Positions 23,830 through 35,617 of a stretch of DNA of 64,000 nucleotides are shown here, piece after piece (within the stretch, counting starts at the first letter, position 1; every line of letters starts with the position of its first letter). The stretch is taken from assembly GCF_032884065.1 (NCBI RefSeq), contig NC_088880.1, forward strand, positions 36,324,827 to 36,388,826, in the 5' to 3' direction. The translations under genes and the position numbers were made by a program. Source of the DNA: Artemia franciscana. Taxonomy: Eukaryota; Arthropoda; Branchiopoda; Anostraca; Artemiidae. The notes beneath the pieces were generated by a model. The model did not search any database. It was given only the letters and a program-made list of their open reading frames with translations, and was not told where the DNA came from.

Positions 23830-24510
23830 TGCCCGTTACTGCCATCATTACTGCTACGAATACTAACCCTACAACTTCTATTATTTCTTTCATAGCGAGA
23901 CTACTAATGCTGAACGCATTGATAAGAAAACTTGAGGAAATATTGAAGTGAAAGCTTAACTAAATCAGAACATATTATATACATACAGATTTTTAAAAGG
24001 GTGTATCAGCAATATATTAGGAATGACTTATCGTATCAAGCTGAAACTTCCAGGGCGTGAAGAGGGGGATGTTCATCTGTCCAAAAGGCAATATACACAT
24101 ACTATTACTGTTACTAATGCTATTACTACCATAGTTACTAATCCTACTGATACAAGACGACAAATACTACTACTCCTACTGTTATTATGATACTACTACT
24201 ACTAAGGCTAAGGGTACGAAGGCAAATATTTGAGAGTATATTGAATAGAAAGTTGAAATAAATCGAAACACTCCAATTGCATACAGGTTGTCAAAGGGGG
24301 TTTTTTCAGGAATGGTTGAGGGTAATAAGTTCTAACTTTATGGGAATGCTAAGGGGGAAGATCATTTGACCAAAAGGCAATATGTGGAAGCTTCCGCTAA
24401 TGCTACTACCATTACTGCTTCAACTACTACTACTCCAGTTACTACATCTATTGCAACTGATACTAAGGTTAAGGGTATTAGGGCTGAAATTTTAGCACAA
24501 ATCAACCCTT
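23830..24510 (+). repeat. tandem repeat of about 290 bp with ACT-rich segments
   Basis: Two to three units. Anchors such as CCAAAAGGCAATAT (24090s and 24380s) and ACTACTACT tracts recur at about 290 bp. A degenerate single unit is also present inside the FB copy at about 9905-10045. Confidence 0.7.
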
Positions 24511-24519
24511 AGCAATTGA

Positions 24520-25834
24520 AAAAAAAAACAAGAAAAAACAAGTTTTCATCAACTGAAAGTAAGGAGTAACATCAAAACTTAAAACGAACAGAAATTATAC
24601 CGCATATGAATATGAAAGGGGCTATCACTTCCTTAATACCCGATCTTTGCGCTAAAGTTTTTTTACTGCTTTAAAAATTTCCTATTCTTCTTGTTCTTAT
24701 GTTTCAGGAGTCGTTCCTAAAGAGTTGTGACAAAACGTTAATCTTTAGCGCAAAGAGCGGGGTATTAAGGAGGGGGCAGCCCCTTCCATATACGGAATAA
24801 TCTCTGTTCGTTTAAAGTTTTAATTTTACTCCTTACTTACAGTAGAAAAAAGTTTTTTTTTATATTTAATTTCTAAACTATTCTAAAATAATGCCAGGAA
24901 ATCCCCTTCCCCCCCGTGTAAAATTTCTCCTGAAAAATTATCCGGAAACTTTCCTCCCCATCAAAAGACTCTCCTCTTGGAAAACTCCCCTGCAAAAAAT
25001 TCCCCCCTCCCTCCCCCCAAAAAATTCACATATTTCCTAAGAACACATACTATATGTGAGCAATGGGTAAATTACGTAACTTGTTGCTTATAGCCCTTTC
25101 TCCAGGAGATATTGGGAGTCATGTCATCCCCAAAGGCATAGTTATCGAGCATTTTAACTATGCTGAATCAGATGGCTATGTCAAAATTTTGATCAGATGA
25201 CTTTTATTTTTGATCACTTAAAAAGATTACTAGAACTTTGGATTTCTGATTTAATGAGGCCTCTTCCAATCTTCTAGGATGACTGGTTTCGTACGATCCT
25301 CCCTGGTTAAAAAAAAACAAAAAAAACAAACAAACACGCATCCGTGATCTTTCTTCTGGTAGAAATTCTAAGCTCCACATATAGGAGCTTGAAACCTCTA
25401 CAGTAGGGTTCTCTGATATGCTGATTCTGATGATGTGATTTTCAAAAAGAATACTTGACTTTTTGGTGACTCAAATACTGGGACAATTTTCTCAGGCCCG
25501 TATCTTTTTTAGGGTTACATTAAACTTGACGAATTTTATATATTTCAAGTCAGCATAAAAATTCAGTTCTTTTGGTATAAAAGCCCAAACATTCCCATTA
25601 AGCCATTACGCCATAAAGATTTCAAACTACATTAGGGGAAAAAAGTCATTAAGATTGTTTGACGTTTTGAGGCGTTACCACCCTTTTCTGAAAATCAGGC
25701 AATTTTTCTCAGGATCAATATAAAAAGCCTATTCTTTATGTGTATCTGTTTCTATGAAAATTCTGTTTTTTGAGTGCAGTTACTATTGAGCTGAGTCGCT
25801 CGTTATTTACACATCGTTACCACGGACTGTTTGA
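24520..25834 (+). mobile_element. FB element, older full-length copy
   Basis: The foldback arms at about 24540-24655 and 24735-24850 share private variants (GCGCTAAAG / CTTTAGCGC). The loop is longer than in young copies. It ends with a decayed hairpin and TTTGA at 25834. Confidence 0.8.
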
Positions 25835-25898
25835 TAAAAATTTTAGTCATTTTAGGTTAAAATTCAATGCCACAGCTCTTCATTTTTTCGCCAAAAAA

Positions 25899-25973
25899 TA
25901 GGGGACTATCGGGTTTGAACAGGTAACTCCTCGATCTGCAATCAAATGTTCTACCACTGTGCTTGGAGCTATG
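25899..25973 (-). tRNA. tRNA-Cys(GCA)-like pseudogene
   Basis: The minus strand reads AGCACAGTGGTAGAACATTT, then an anticodon loop TTGCAGA (anticodon GCA) and a T-arm with GTTCAAACCC. This follows tRNA-Cys closely in the D and anticodon arms. The T stem is mispaired and the 5' acceptor strand does not pair with the 3' side (TAGTCCCCT), so it is a relic or the head of a SINE. Confidence 0.6.
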
Positions 25974-26019
25974 TATACAAATCCATAACAAATACTATAT
26001 GTGAACAATTTGGGCACCC

Positions 26020-26087
26020 CTGGGGAAAAGAAAAAAAAAACAAACAAGAAAAACAAATAAACACGCAGCCGCGATCTTTCTTTCTTG
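26020..26087 (+). mobile_element. small FB element fragment
   Basis: It holds the CACCCCTGGGGAAAA, A-rich, AACACGCA.CCG.GATC stretch of the family, directly fused to a retroelement fragment. Confidence 0.65.
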
Positions 26088-26440
26088 AATTGGACTTATT
26101 AGGAGTTTCAGAAACTAACATCCTAGGGGTAGGAAGCGTGAAATTAGGTGATATAGAATTTATTTAGTCAGGCAGGAAGGGTGGGGTATATAGACAAGGA
26201 GTAGGGCTCATGATGAATAAGGAAGCTGCTTAGTCTTGTTTAGCCTGGAAAGGTATTAATAATAGAATACTAGTCGCTCATTTTATGACTAAAGCGTTCC
26301 ATGTATCAGTTATAGTAGTATATGTCCCTGTAGAACCAACTGAGAGAGATACTAGTGACTCAGATGAATTTTACTTAACAGGTACGGGAGCAAATAGACA
26401 GGGTTACAGGTAGAAATAAGGTGCTTTTTTTGTTATTTCT
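26088..26440 (+). pseudogene. RTE-like retrotransposon, endonuclease fragment
   Basis: Broken frames such as LDLLGVSETNILGVGSVKLG and DIEFI parallel the endonuclease start at 29680-29760. Stops and frameshifts follow. It ends near 26440, shortly before the ankyrin gene's promoter region. Confidence 0.75.
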
Positions 26441-26514
26441 TTTAGTTTTATTTTTTTTAGGGAGTGTTTTTCTTTTACTGTTAATACCCAATAAGAAAAG
26501 CCGTTTATTTCACA

Positions 26515-26618
26515 TGACGTCATCGCAAATGAATTTCCTAAATTGACAGATAAAATGGAAAATAATATTGAATGACGTCATCAAAAGTTAGCCTATTCTA
26601 ACTACCTAAATGACGTCA
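26515..26618. promoter_or_regulatory. three perfect TGACGTCA (CRE/ATF-type) sites
   Basis: The palindrome TGACGTCA occurs at 26515-26522, 26573-26580 and 26611-26618, just upstream of the ankyrin gene. It is the consensus for CREB/ATF-type bZIP factors. Three exact copies in 104 bp of AT-rich DNA are far beyond chance. Spacing is 58 and 38 bp. Regulation by such a factor is inferred. Confidence 0.7.
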
Positions 26619-26626
26619 CTTCTTTA

Positions 26627-26632
26627 ATATAA
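26627..26632 (+). promoter_or_regulatory. possible TATA box touching the first ATG
   Basis: An ATATAAA string runs directly into the ATG at 26633. If it is a TATA box, transcription would start near 26660 and the first usable start would be the ATG at 26696. Confidence 0.35.
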
Positions 26633-27754
26633 ATGAATGTTTCCAGTGATTTCTTATTAGTTAATATCAAGTTACTGCAAAGCAAACAATCTATCATGTA
26701 CAACGTTTTTAGCGAAATGTTGAATTTTGAGAAGGAAAAAGATATATGGTGTCCTGTAGGAGAGAAGAGAGCAGTAGTCAAGAAGGTGAATATCTGTAAA
26801 TCTACTGGAATTTCTAAACTGGGGCCTGAGGCTAAAAAAGTGGATGTGGAAAATGACAATTCATGTCAGATGAACAAAAAGGCCGCAATTGGAAAGATGG
26901 CTACTAGTAAACAGATTGATCCGTTCGGAAAACTAGAAAAAGAGATTGCCATAGTTGCTAAAATGCTATCCATATTTTATAGATCCTCGGAATTAAAGAA
27001 AAAATTCAGAATGCGAAAGGAATTAATGGATTTAATACGACAGACAAACTCACTTACAGAAAAATTGAAAAGATACCAAAGACAAATTGGAACCCGTGAT
27101 TTAGAAGGAATTTTATCCAGCTTTTATTTTCAAATAATCAAACTGAGTTCAATCCTAGACAACTTGGCGAATGAAGTGGAAAGGAGTCCACAAGATAAAG
27201 AAGAAGCTTTATGTTTAATCCAAAATAAAGAAGGTCAGAACCAAGTAGGCCAAGGTCAAACTGATGTGAACGAAAACATGTCATCCAATTTACGCATTGA
27301 TGCATTTACGAATCAAATAGATGCGGTGGAATCTCATCTAAAAAATGGAATAAACCCAAATTTGAAGGATAATTTCCAGAAAACACCTTTACATTATGCC
27401 ATTGAAGTAAGTAGACTAGATATTTGTCAAGTACTAGTTTCAGACGGGGCAGCTGTAAATGCATTAGATTCAAAAAATCGCACGCCTTTACATTATGCCG
27501 CCAGCCGAGGCACATTAGATATTTGTCAGTTTCTAGTTTCAAATGGTGCTCGTATAAACGCCTTAGATTTTGACAATAATACACCTCTACATTGCGCAGT
27601 GACTTCCAATGCAATGGTTGTGGTTAGATATCTCTTAGAAAACGGGGCAGACCCCCATCTGGAAAACTGTAGCAAAGTAACAGCTGTAGATACAGCTGCT
27701 AAACATAGCTCACTGGCTATTAATCTATTGCTGAATGGAATCAAAGAATGGTAA
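26633..27754 (+). CDS. ankyrin-repeat protein
   Basis: An intronless frame of 373 codons. Residues about 1-95 are basic and low in motifs. Residues about 96-190 are helical with charged runs (LEKEIAIVAKMLSIFYRSSE) and may form a coiled coil. Residues about 221-373 form four to five ankyrin repeats with the TPLH signature (KTPLHYA, RTPLHYA, NTPLHCA). Repeats 2 and 3 are very alike (RLDICQVLVSDGAAVNALDS and TLDICQFLVSNGARINALDF), suggesting a recent internal duplication. Ankyrin stacks bind partner proteins; the partner is unknown. No signal peptide or membrane segment is seen. The second Met, codon 22 (26696), is an alternative start if the TATA-like string is real. AATAAA signals lie downstream. 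The open frame is intact and is the longest in the window. Confidence 0.85.
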   Translation: MNVSSDFLLVNIKLLQSKQSIMYNVFSEMLNFEKEKDIWCPVGEKRAVVKKVNICKSTGISKLGPEAKKVDVENDNSCQMNKKAAIGKMATSKQIDPFGKLEKEIAIVAKMLSIFYRSSELKKKFRMRKELMDLIRQTNSLTEKLKRYQRQIGTRDLEGILSSFYFQIIKLSSILDNLANEVERSPQDKEEALCLIQNKEGQNQVGQGQTDVNENMSSNLRIDAFTNQIDAVESHLKNGINPNLKDNFQKTPLHYAIEVSRLDICQVLVSDGAAVNALDSKNRTPLHYAASRGTLDICQFLVSNGARINALDFDNNTPLHCAVTSNAMVVVRYLLENGADPHLENCSKVTAVDTAAKHSSLAINLLLNGIKEW

Positions 27755-27800
27755 AACTGAAGTTGGCTCTTATGTAATAGTGATCTGAGGGAGAACTGGG

Positions 27801-27966
27801 AATAAATCAACTATTCTGATTATCAATAACTGGGAAATATAAGTGTCAAACATGGTTTTGTGAAACCTGGCTAGTTGGTTCAAATAAAAAATGGCCAGTA
27901 ATAGAAAGTTTTGGTATATTATTTAATTTATGTGTAATTCTGTCTGTGTGCCTTTTATAAAATAAA
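27801..27966 (+). terminator. candidate poly(A) signals of the ankyrin gene
   Basis: AATAAA occurs at 27801-27806, 27883-27888 and 27961-27966, downstream of the stop at 27754. Which one is used cannot be told. Confidence 0.5.
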
Positions 27967-28030
27967 GTCAGAAATTGTTCTTATTTTGCTTTTGGACTAT
28001 TGCTTCAATTTGCGATTACATATATAGATG

Positions 28031-28880
<850 letters not shown>

Positions 28881-29595
28881 CTCAGCATGCCTTACCGGTG
28901 TGTCTACACGTCCCATTGGTTACAACTTCCCCCAGTAATGGGTTAAATTGCATGGTGACGCAGAACACCATAGTTGGAGGATCCTCTATAGGAGGACAAC
29001 TGCAGCAGGGCCTAAGATCCAGACCTATGGATAAAGGCCTCTGCAAAGGGCTGCCTCGGCCCTTTCGGAGTACCTACAAAACTGGGGGCCTTGCGGTCAA
29101 CTCTAATCCCACTTGAGGAGTGGCATCCCTCAAGGATATTATAGACTAGTAAACGACACAGCATTCGCACCGTATTCTGATTTATGCATAATTCTTCTGA
29201 TCTTGGTCTGTTTTGATAGGCGTTTTCGGGCTGAATAACCTCTTCCTAGCTAATTTATCTACTATGGTTACATCACCGTTGTAGCATTATATTTGTAGCC
29301 ATGACAATACAATGAGTCGGAGGTAACATGCCTGGGACTGTCTGTGTAGAATTTCGACTCTTGTTGATAGAAGAGCATCGCCAAGACCTGAAAACCATGT
29401 TGTGAACAAGATGGGCCCAGGATTATACAAATCCTCCATTCATTCTGGAGGTCCCAGGGACTTCTTGTTGTCCGGCTCTAAGTCGGCTTAAGCACTTCAG
29501 TGAGGACTTGAGAAGATATATTGATCCCGTCTTGCACTGGTATCCTAGATCATTGCTTTTCCTGAGGCCAAAATAATTTCAATGATTTAAAGAAC
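28881..29595 (+). mobile_element. probable 5' UTR of the RTE-like element
   Basis: GC content rises here and no frame is kept. The region runs directly into the retroelement's coding start at 29596. It is inferred to be the element's 5' UTR; the boundary is uncertain. Confidence 0.4.
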
Positions 29596-30417
29596 ATGAA
29601 AAGTGGAACTTGGAATGTTTACGACGTTAAAAAATAACTATCGTATCGAAATTTTTGCTGATGAATCCAGACGATTCGAACTGGGCTTTTTAGGAGTTTT
29701 AAAAACTCATATCCCAGGGCTAGGAAGCAAGAAATTAGGTTATATAGAATTTGTTTACTCAGGCAGGAAGGATTTGGTACTTAGACAAGAGGTAGGGCCC
29801 ATGAAGAATAAGGAAGCTTCTGTGTCTTGTTTAGGCTGGGAGGTTGTTAATAACAGAATAAAAATTGCTCATTTTTGTGACTGAAAAGTTAAGCGTATTA
29901 ATTATAGTAGTATATGCCCTTGTAGGACCGACTGACGGAGATGCTAGTGACTCAGATGAATTTTACTTACATTTACAGGAGCAAATAGACAGGACCCCGG
30001 GTAGAGATATGGTGTTTTTACTAGGAGATTTTATCGCCCAGGTCGGTAAAAATAGCGATAGATGGTATCCTAGCCAAGGTAAATTTGGTATAGGAAAAGA
30101 AAATAGTAATGGCTACACACTTTTGTAATTTTGTCGGTATAAGAATCTAGTTATAACCAATACAGTGTTTGGTCACAAAATGGCATATAAGTTGACATGG
30201 TATTCACGTGACGGTAAGACATCAAACCTTATTGAGTTATAGTAAACAGAAGACGGGCATGATCAGTACAAGATGCTAGGGTATATAAGAGTGCTGTTAT
30301 TGATGTTAAAAATAAAGATTACCATCTAGTAGGGTCTAGGATTAATTTAAAACTGAAATTTCGAAAGGGTACCTACCTCTCGGGAAGTTATGATGTTGGT
30401 AGAGTCCAGGATGAGAA
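29596..30417 (+). pseudogene. RTE-like endonuclease region
   Basis: The start MKSGTWNV (29596) is followed by a frameshift. Then FELGFLGVLKTHIPGLGSKK, VYSGRKDLVLRQEVGP and VVYALVGPTDGDASDSDEFY appear, with RDMVFLLGDFIAQVG, the usual order of APE endonuclease motifs. The GDFIAQVG stretch corresponds to the GDFNA.VG motif, with the catalytic Asn replaced by Ile. Further 3', NLVITNTVFGHK and FRKGTYLSGSYDVGRVQDEN follow. Confidence 0.85.
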
Positions 30418-31952
30418 TTAAATAAAAAAAAAACAAGTTTTTTTAACGAAAAGTAAGGAGCGACATTAAAACTTAAAACGAACAAAAATTACTGTTTTAA
30501 AAAGTAGAGTTAAGAGAAAGAGTCAAACTTTAGCGTAAAGAGCGGGGCGTTGATGAGGAAGCAGCCCCTTTCATTTAAGAAATGATTTTGGTTCGTTTTA
30601 AGTTTTAATGTCAATCCTTACTTTTCGTTAAAAAAAATATTTTTTTTATTTAATTTCTGAACGTTTTTGAATCAATGCATGTTTTGATTTTGGCTCTCTG
30701 CGGATGAATAATTAAACGAAATTTGCGTATTTATTTTTTGGCTAATCGGCTTTCTCATAGTTTTGATCAAATTATTTTGAGAAGAAAAGGAGCGGGGGAG
30801 GATGCCTAGTTGCCCTCCGATTTTTTGGCTACTTAAAAAGGCAACTAGAACTTTTAATTTTTACGAATCTTTTTATTAGGAAAAGATATACGTAACTCAC
30901 AAATTAGCTTACGTAACAAACTTCTGTAAAGCTTAAATTTTGCCTTAATTTCTTAAGAATGACCCCTGAATCACAAAAGCCGTAGAATAAATAGTTGAAA
31001 TTACTAAAAATGCTTTAGCGTAAAGAGCGAGGTATTAGGAGGAGGTAAGCCCATCATATGCGAAACAATTTCTGTTCGTTTTAAGTTTTAATGTTTCTCT
31101 TTACTTTTAGTTGAAAAAACCTTTTCATATTTATTTTTTCATTGTTTTTTTTTTAAATAATACTAGAGAATCCTGCGCTCCCTTCATGAAACTTTTCTTC
31201 CCCCATGACAAATTCCTCCAAGGAAAGTTCCGCCAACAAATCCCCCTCTTCTCAACCCCCCACCCAACCTAAAAATCCCCAGAAAACGTCTGTACACTTC
31301 CAAACAACCATTACCATATAATGAAAAAAAGAAATCACCAATGCAACAGCACAAAAAAAAGACAGAAGGAGAAAAGGAAGACTTTTTTCCTACATTAGTA
31401 ATTAATATAGATCAGTACTTGAATGAGGTCTTAACACTACTCATCCATACAATTACATAGGTCAAACAGCATAGCCATACACAATCAACCATAAAGAATA
31501 ATCCATGGACATGTAGTCGTGTCGTAAGTAAGTATAAGTCGCCATTTACCAAATATTAAAAACAGTAAAAAAAAAAGACAAATAATTCAGAGGCAACAAC
31601 CCAACACAAGGGCTCATCAGGAAAACCGAGAATACACATTATATGAAAGAACTGGTCAAAGTTTGTAACTTGTGGCTCCTCCCACGGGGACTCTGGGGGA
31701 GTAGGTCGACATAGCTATAAGGTTTTTCGACTACGCTGAATAAAATGGCCCCTATTTTCTAAAATAAGGCAATTCTCTGACTCGTAACTTTTGATGGGTA
31801 AGATTAAACTTAATGAAACTTTATATTTGAAATCAGCATTAAAATGCGATTCTTTGATCTAGCTATTGGTATCAAAATTCCATTTTTTAGAGTTTCGGTT
31901 ACTATTGAGCCGGGTCGCTCCTTACTACAGTTCGTTATCACGAACTGTTTGA
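30418..31952 (+). mobile_element. FB element inserted in the RTE-like element
   Basis: The left arm is shortened. The loop is in state 1 (ACTG...GAGTC). It also holds a secondary insertion at 31320-31645. It ends in the 3' hairpin and TTTGA. The filled site GATGAGAA[element]TTTGAAAG against the expected GATGAGAATTTGAAAG shows insertion at A|T with no duplication. Confidence 0.9.
31320..31645. mobile_element. secondary insertion within an FB copy
   Basis: About 325 bp interrupts the FB sequence between CCATTACCATATA and AAAGAACTGGTCAAAG. Its minus strand holds TCCTGATGAGCCCTTGTGTT and GGGTTGTTGCCTC, resembling the ends of Penelope-like or related retroelements. No coding sequence is seen. Confidence 0.55.
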
Positions 31953-32981
31953 TTTGAAAGAAACGTCCCAGGAACAGATGAATACTAAACTGGAGAGTTT
32001 AAAATTTGATAATGTTGAAGATTGGTAGAATAATCTTAGGAAAACAATTTGTGAAGTTGCTCTTGGTGTCTTAGGGAAAAAAATTAGGACTGTAGCTCGG
32101 AATGCTAGTGAAAAGGATTTATATTTAATCAAGAGGAGAAGGGGCCTGTTCAAGAAATATCTGAGTGATAGATCATATGAAAACAAAAGAAATTGGAGAA
32201 AGTATTAAAATATGAACTAAGAAGGTGCGAAATGGAGGCCATGGATAAAATTACCAAGCATCTGGAAGATCCAGCTAGACGACATAATAGTACAATATTG
32301 TGCTGGTATGTTAATAAATTAAGAGGGCTTAGTCAATCCGGACTTGGCCCAGTTAAAGATAGGAACGGGCCACAATTAGTGATAAGGAATTAGTTAAAGA
32401 GAGATGGGCAGAACATTTTGAGAATGTGTTAAACCGAGACAGAGTTGCAAGAAAAGATATATAGGAAAATGAAAAATTTTGTGATACTTTGGATGTGAAG
32501 GAAAATTTGTTTTGTGAGGAAGAATTAGCGAAACTACCAAAAGAATTGAAATATAATAAGGCTCCAGGTGCTGATGGTGTGATAAATGAGTTCCTTAAAT
32601 ATGGTGGCTCTGAGGTTAGAAACAAGTTAGTGAAGACTATGAATACGATTTTGGAAAAAGGGGAACTATCTAGCGATTCTAGTAAAACTTTGATTAAACC
32701 ACTGCATAAGAAAGGTGATAAGAGTGAGTGTGGTAATTATCGAGGTAATAGTTTGGTCTCTGTTGGTAGCAAATTACTTAGTAATATGATACTTTTAGAC
32801 TGAGACATGCTGTAGATAAATTTATTAGAGAAGAACAATGCTGGTTTTAAGAAAGGTAGAGGATGTGTCGACCAAATTTTCACTCCTAGGTTAATAATTG
32901 AGAAGTGAGTTATTGAATTATCAAACACCTTTGGTCCTCAGTTTTATAGATTATGAGCAATCGTTCGATTCTGTTGATAGA
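31953..32981 (+). pseudogene. RTE-like linker and RT palm start
   Basis: This reads LESLKFDNVEDW with a stop, KKIRTVARNASEKDLYLIKR, then LPKELKYNKAPGADGVINEF, LIKPLHKKGDKSECGNYRGN and GRGCVDQIFTPRLII. These are RT blocks 1-3 in normal order. It has at least three stops and two frameshifts. It ends in SFIDYEQSFDSVDR at the FB insertion. Confidence 0.85.
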
Positions 32982-34911
32982 TTAAATAAAAAAAACAAGT
33001 TTTTTTTAACTGAAAGTAAGGAGCGACATTAAAACTTAAAACGCACAGAAATTACTTCGTATATGAAAGAGGCTGCTTCCTCATCAACGCCCCGCTCTTT
33101 ACGCTAAAGTTTTTTACTGTTTTAAAAAGAAGAATTGAGAGAAAGAGTCAAACTTTAGCGTAAAGAGCGGGGCGTTGATGAGGAAGCAGCCTCTTTCATA
33201 TACGAAGTAATTTCTGTGCGTTTTAAGTTTTAATGTCGCTCCTTACTTTCAGTTAAAAAAAACTTGTTTTTTTTATTTAATTTCTGAACGTTTTTGAATC
33301 AATGCATGTTTTGATTTTGGCTCTCCGCAGAGGAATAATCAAAACGAAACTTGCATATTTTTTTTTTGGCTCAATGGCTTTCTCATAATTTTGATCGAAT
33401 GATTTTGAGAAAAACAGAGCGGGGGACGAAGCCTAGTTGCCCCCCTCTCCCCCGATTTTTTGGTTAATTAAAAAGGCAACTAGAACTTATAATTTTTTCG
33501 AATCTTTTTATTGGTAAAAGATTTACGTAACTTATAAATTAGCTTTGTTTCGAATTTTGTGCGAATAACTTTTCTCAGGTTTCTCCAGTCTAGACAACGT
33601 ATATATTTGGAGTTTCCATAAAAATCCCAGCTCTTATTTTCAAAATTTTTGCATCGCTGTTTACCACACGTTCACTGACATGACCACCATAGTTTATCTA
33701 GAGTAGAGTTATTTAAAAAATAAGGTACGGCCACACGTCCCTATAAGAACTTTTGTATTCTCATGTTTTTATTACATATATGAGGGGATTCGCCCCATCG
33801 TCAGTACCTCGCTCTTTACACTAAAGCTGAAATTTTATCCCAATTCATTAAGAATGACCCCCTGAATCACAAAAGCCGTAGAATAAGTAGTTGAAATTAC
33901 TGAAAATACTTTAGCGTAAAGAGCGAGGTATTAGAAGGAGGTGAGCCCCTCATATGGGTAATAATTTATGTTTGTTTTAAGTCTTATTGCTGTTCCTTAC
34001 TTCTAGCTGAACAAGCTTTTTCACTTTTATTTTTTAATTGTTTTTTTTTAAATAATGCTAGTAAATCCTGCTCTCCCTTCATGGAAATTTTCTTCTCCCA
34101 TTACAAATTCTCGAAGGAAAGTTCCCCCAGCATATCCCCCTCTTCTCAACCCCTCCCCCAAACCAAAAAAATCCTCCTGAAAACGCCTGTATACTTCCCA
34201 ATAACCATTACTATATGTAAGCACAGGTCAAAGTTTGTAACTTGTTGCCCCTCCCACGGGGACTGTGGGGGAGTAAGTCGTCCCCAAAGACATAGTTATA
34301 AGGTTTTTCGACTACGCTGAATAAAATGGCTATCTCAGAATTTTGATCCGTTGACTTTGGGAAAATAATTAGCGTGGGAGGGGGCCTAGGTGCCCTCCAA
34401 TTTTTTTGGTCACTTAAAAAGGGCACTAGAACTTTTCATTTCCATTAGAATGAGCCCTCTTGCAACATTCTAGGACAACTGGGTCGATACGATCACCGCT
34501 GGGAAAAAGAAAAAAAAAACAAAAAAACAAAAAAACAAAAAAAACAAATAAACACGCATCCGTGATCTGCCTTCTGGCAAAAAATGCAAAATTCCACATT
34601 TTTGTAGATAGGAGCTCGAAACTTCTACAGTAGGGTTCTCTGATACGCTGAATCTGATGGTGTGATTTTCGTTAAGATTCTATGACTTTTAGGGGGCGTT
34701 TTCCCCTATTTTCTAAAATAACGCAAATTTTCTCAGGCTCGTAACTTTTGATGGGTAAGACTAAACTTGATGAAACTTATATATTTAAAACCAGCATTAA
34801 AATGCGATTCTTTTGATGTAGCTATTGGTATCAAAATTCCATTTTTTAGAGTTTTGGTTACTATTGAGCCGGGTCGCTCCTTACTACAGTTCGTTACCAC
34901 GAACTGTTTGA
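32982..34911 (+). mobile_element. FB element, best full-length reference copy
   Basis: A complete copy of about 1.93 kb. The 5' foldback has arms 32981-33112 and 33150-33281 that are perfect mirrors over about 132 bp, with a 37-nt loop. A second foldback lies at about 33779-33955. A long non-coding middle follows. The 3' end has the subterminal GTCGCTCCTTACT, then the 9-bp hairpin ACAGTTCGT-TACC-ACGAACTGT, then TTGA. The 5' subterminal AGTAAGGAGCGAC is the reverse complement of the 3' one. No frame encodes a transposase, so it must be mobilised in trans. Confidence 0.9.
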
Positions 34912-35617
34912 TGAGCTTTAGCAAAGGTCTTATCCTTGTATGGTATACCAAACAAATACATTAAAGCGTTTAGTGCTATGTTTGAGAATAACACTGCTGT
35001 GGGTAAGGTAGGAAATGAGGTTAGCAGCTGATTTCTATTAAATCAGAAATTAGGCAGGGTTGTATTCTATGCTCCTTTATCTGTATCATTTTGATAGACT
35101 CCGTCTTAAAGAGCACAGGAAAGGCAATGGGAGACTGCAGAATCAAATGGGGAGTAAAACTCTCCTGGACTTAAGTTTTGATGATGATTTAAGCATATTA
35201 GATGAAAGTGTGAGCAAAATGAATGAACTTTTAGAGGTTTTGCGAGTTCCGGGTGCTAGAATAGGTTTGAAAATGAATGTTAAGAAGACTAAGTGACTAA
35301 GGCTAGGAATAAGTGAAGATGAAAAGGTGACTTTGGGTGACGACAACATTGATCAGGTGCACAGCTTCTAATACCTTGGTAGTATTCTTAGTAAAGACGG
35401 TGGGAGCAGTGAAGATGTTAAAAGTAGAATAGCCAAGGTTCAGAGTGTTTTTTCATAATAAAAATTTTTTTTGGAAGAATAGGAAGATAAATCTACAAAC
35501 CAAGATTTGAATTTTGGAAGCTGCAGTGATGGTGGTGGTCAAATATGGCTCTGAAGCATGGGCGCTCCAAAAAGCGGATGAAGATTTGCTAGATGTTTTC
35601 CAGAGAAATTGCCTACC
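34912..35617 (+). pseudogene. RTE-like RT catalytic region and C-terminus
   Basis: It resumes with ALAKVLSLYGIPNKYIKAFS. The catalytic box, YADD in the copy at 21845-23150, is FDDD here (about 35177-35188) in LSFDDDLSILDESVSKMNEL. It ends in LLDVFQRNCLP where FB sequence takes over at 35618. Confidence 0.85.

Larger units (their letters stand above)
29596..35617 (+). mobile_element. RTE-like retrotransposon split by two FB insertions
   Basis: The coding blocks are 29596-30417, 31953-32981 and 34912-35617, in order and on one strand. Together they cover start, endonuclease, RT and C-terminal region. The gaps are filled by FB copies 30418-31952 and 32982-34911. Flanking codons continue exactly across each gap: ...VGRVQDEN | LKETSQEQ... 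and ...DYEQSFDSVDR | ALAKVLSL... The element is cut at 35617 by a further FB segment. Multiple stops and frameshifts make it inactive. Confidence 0.9.

Noticed and set aside
27306..27810. Minus-strand frames of 94-102 codons over the ankyrin gene
   Set aside because: They are shadows of the plus-strand coding sequence.
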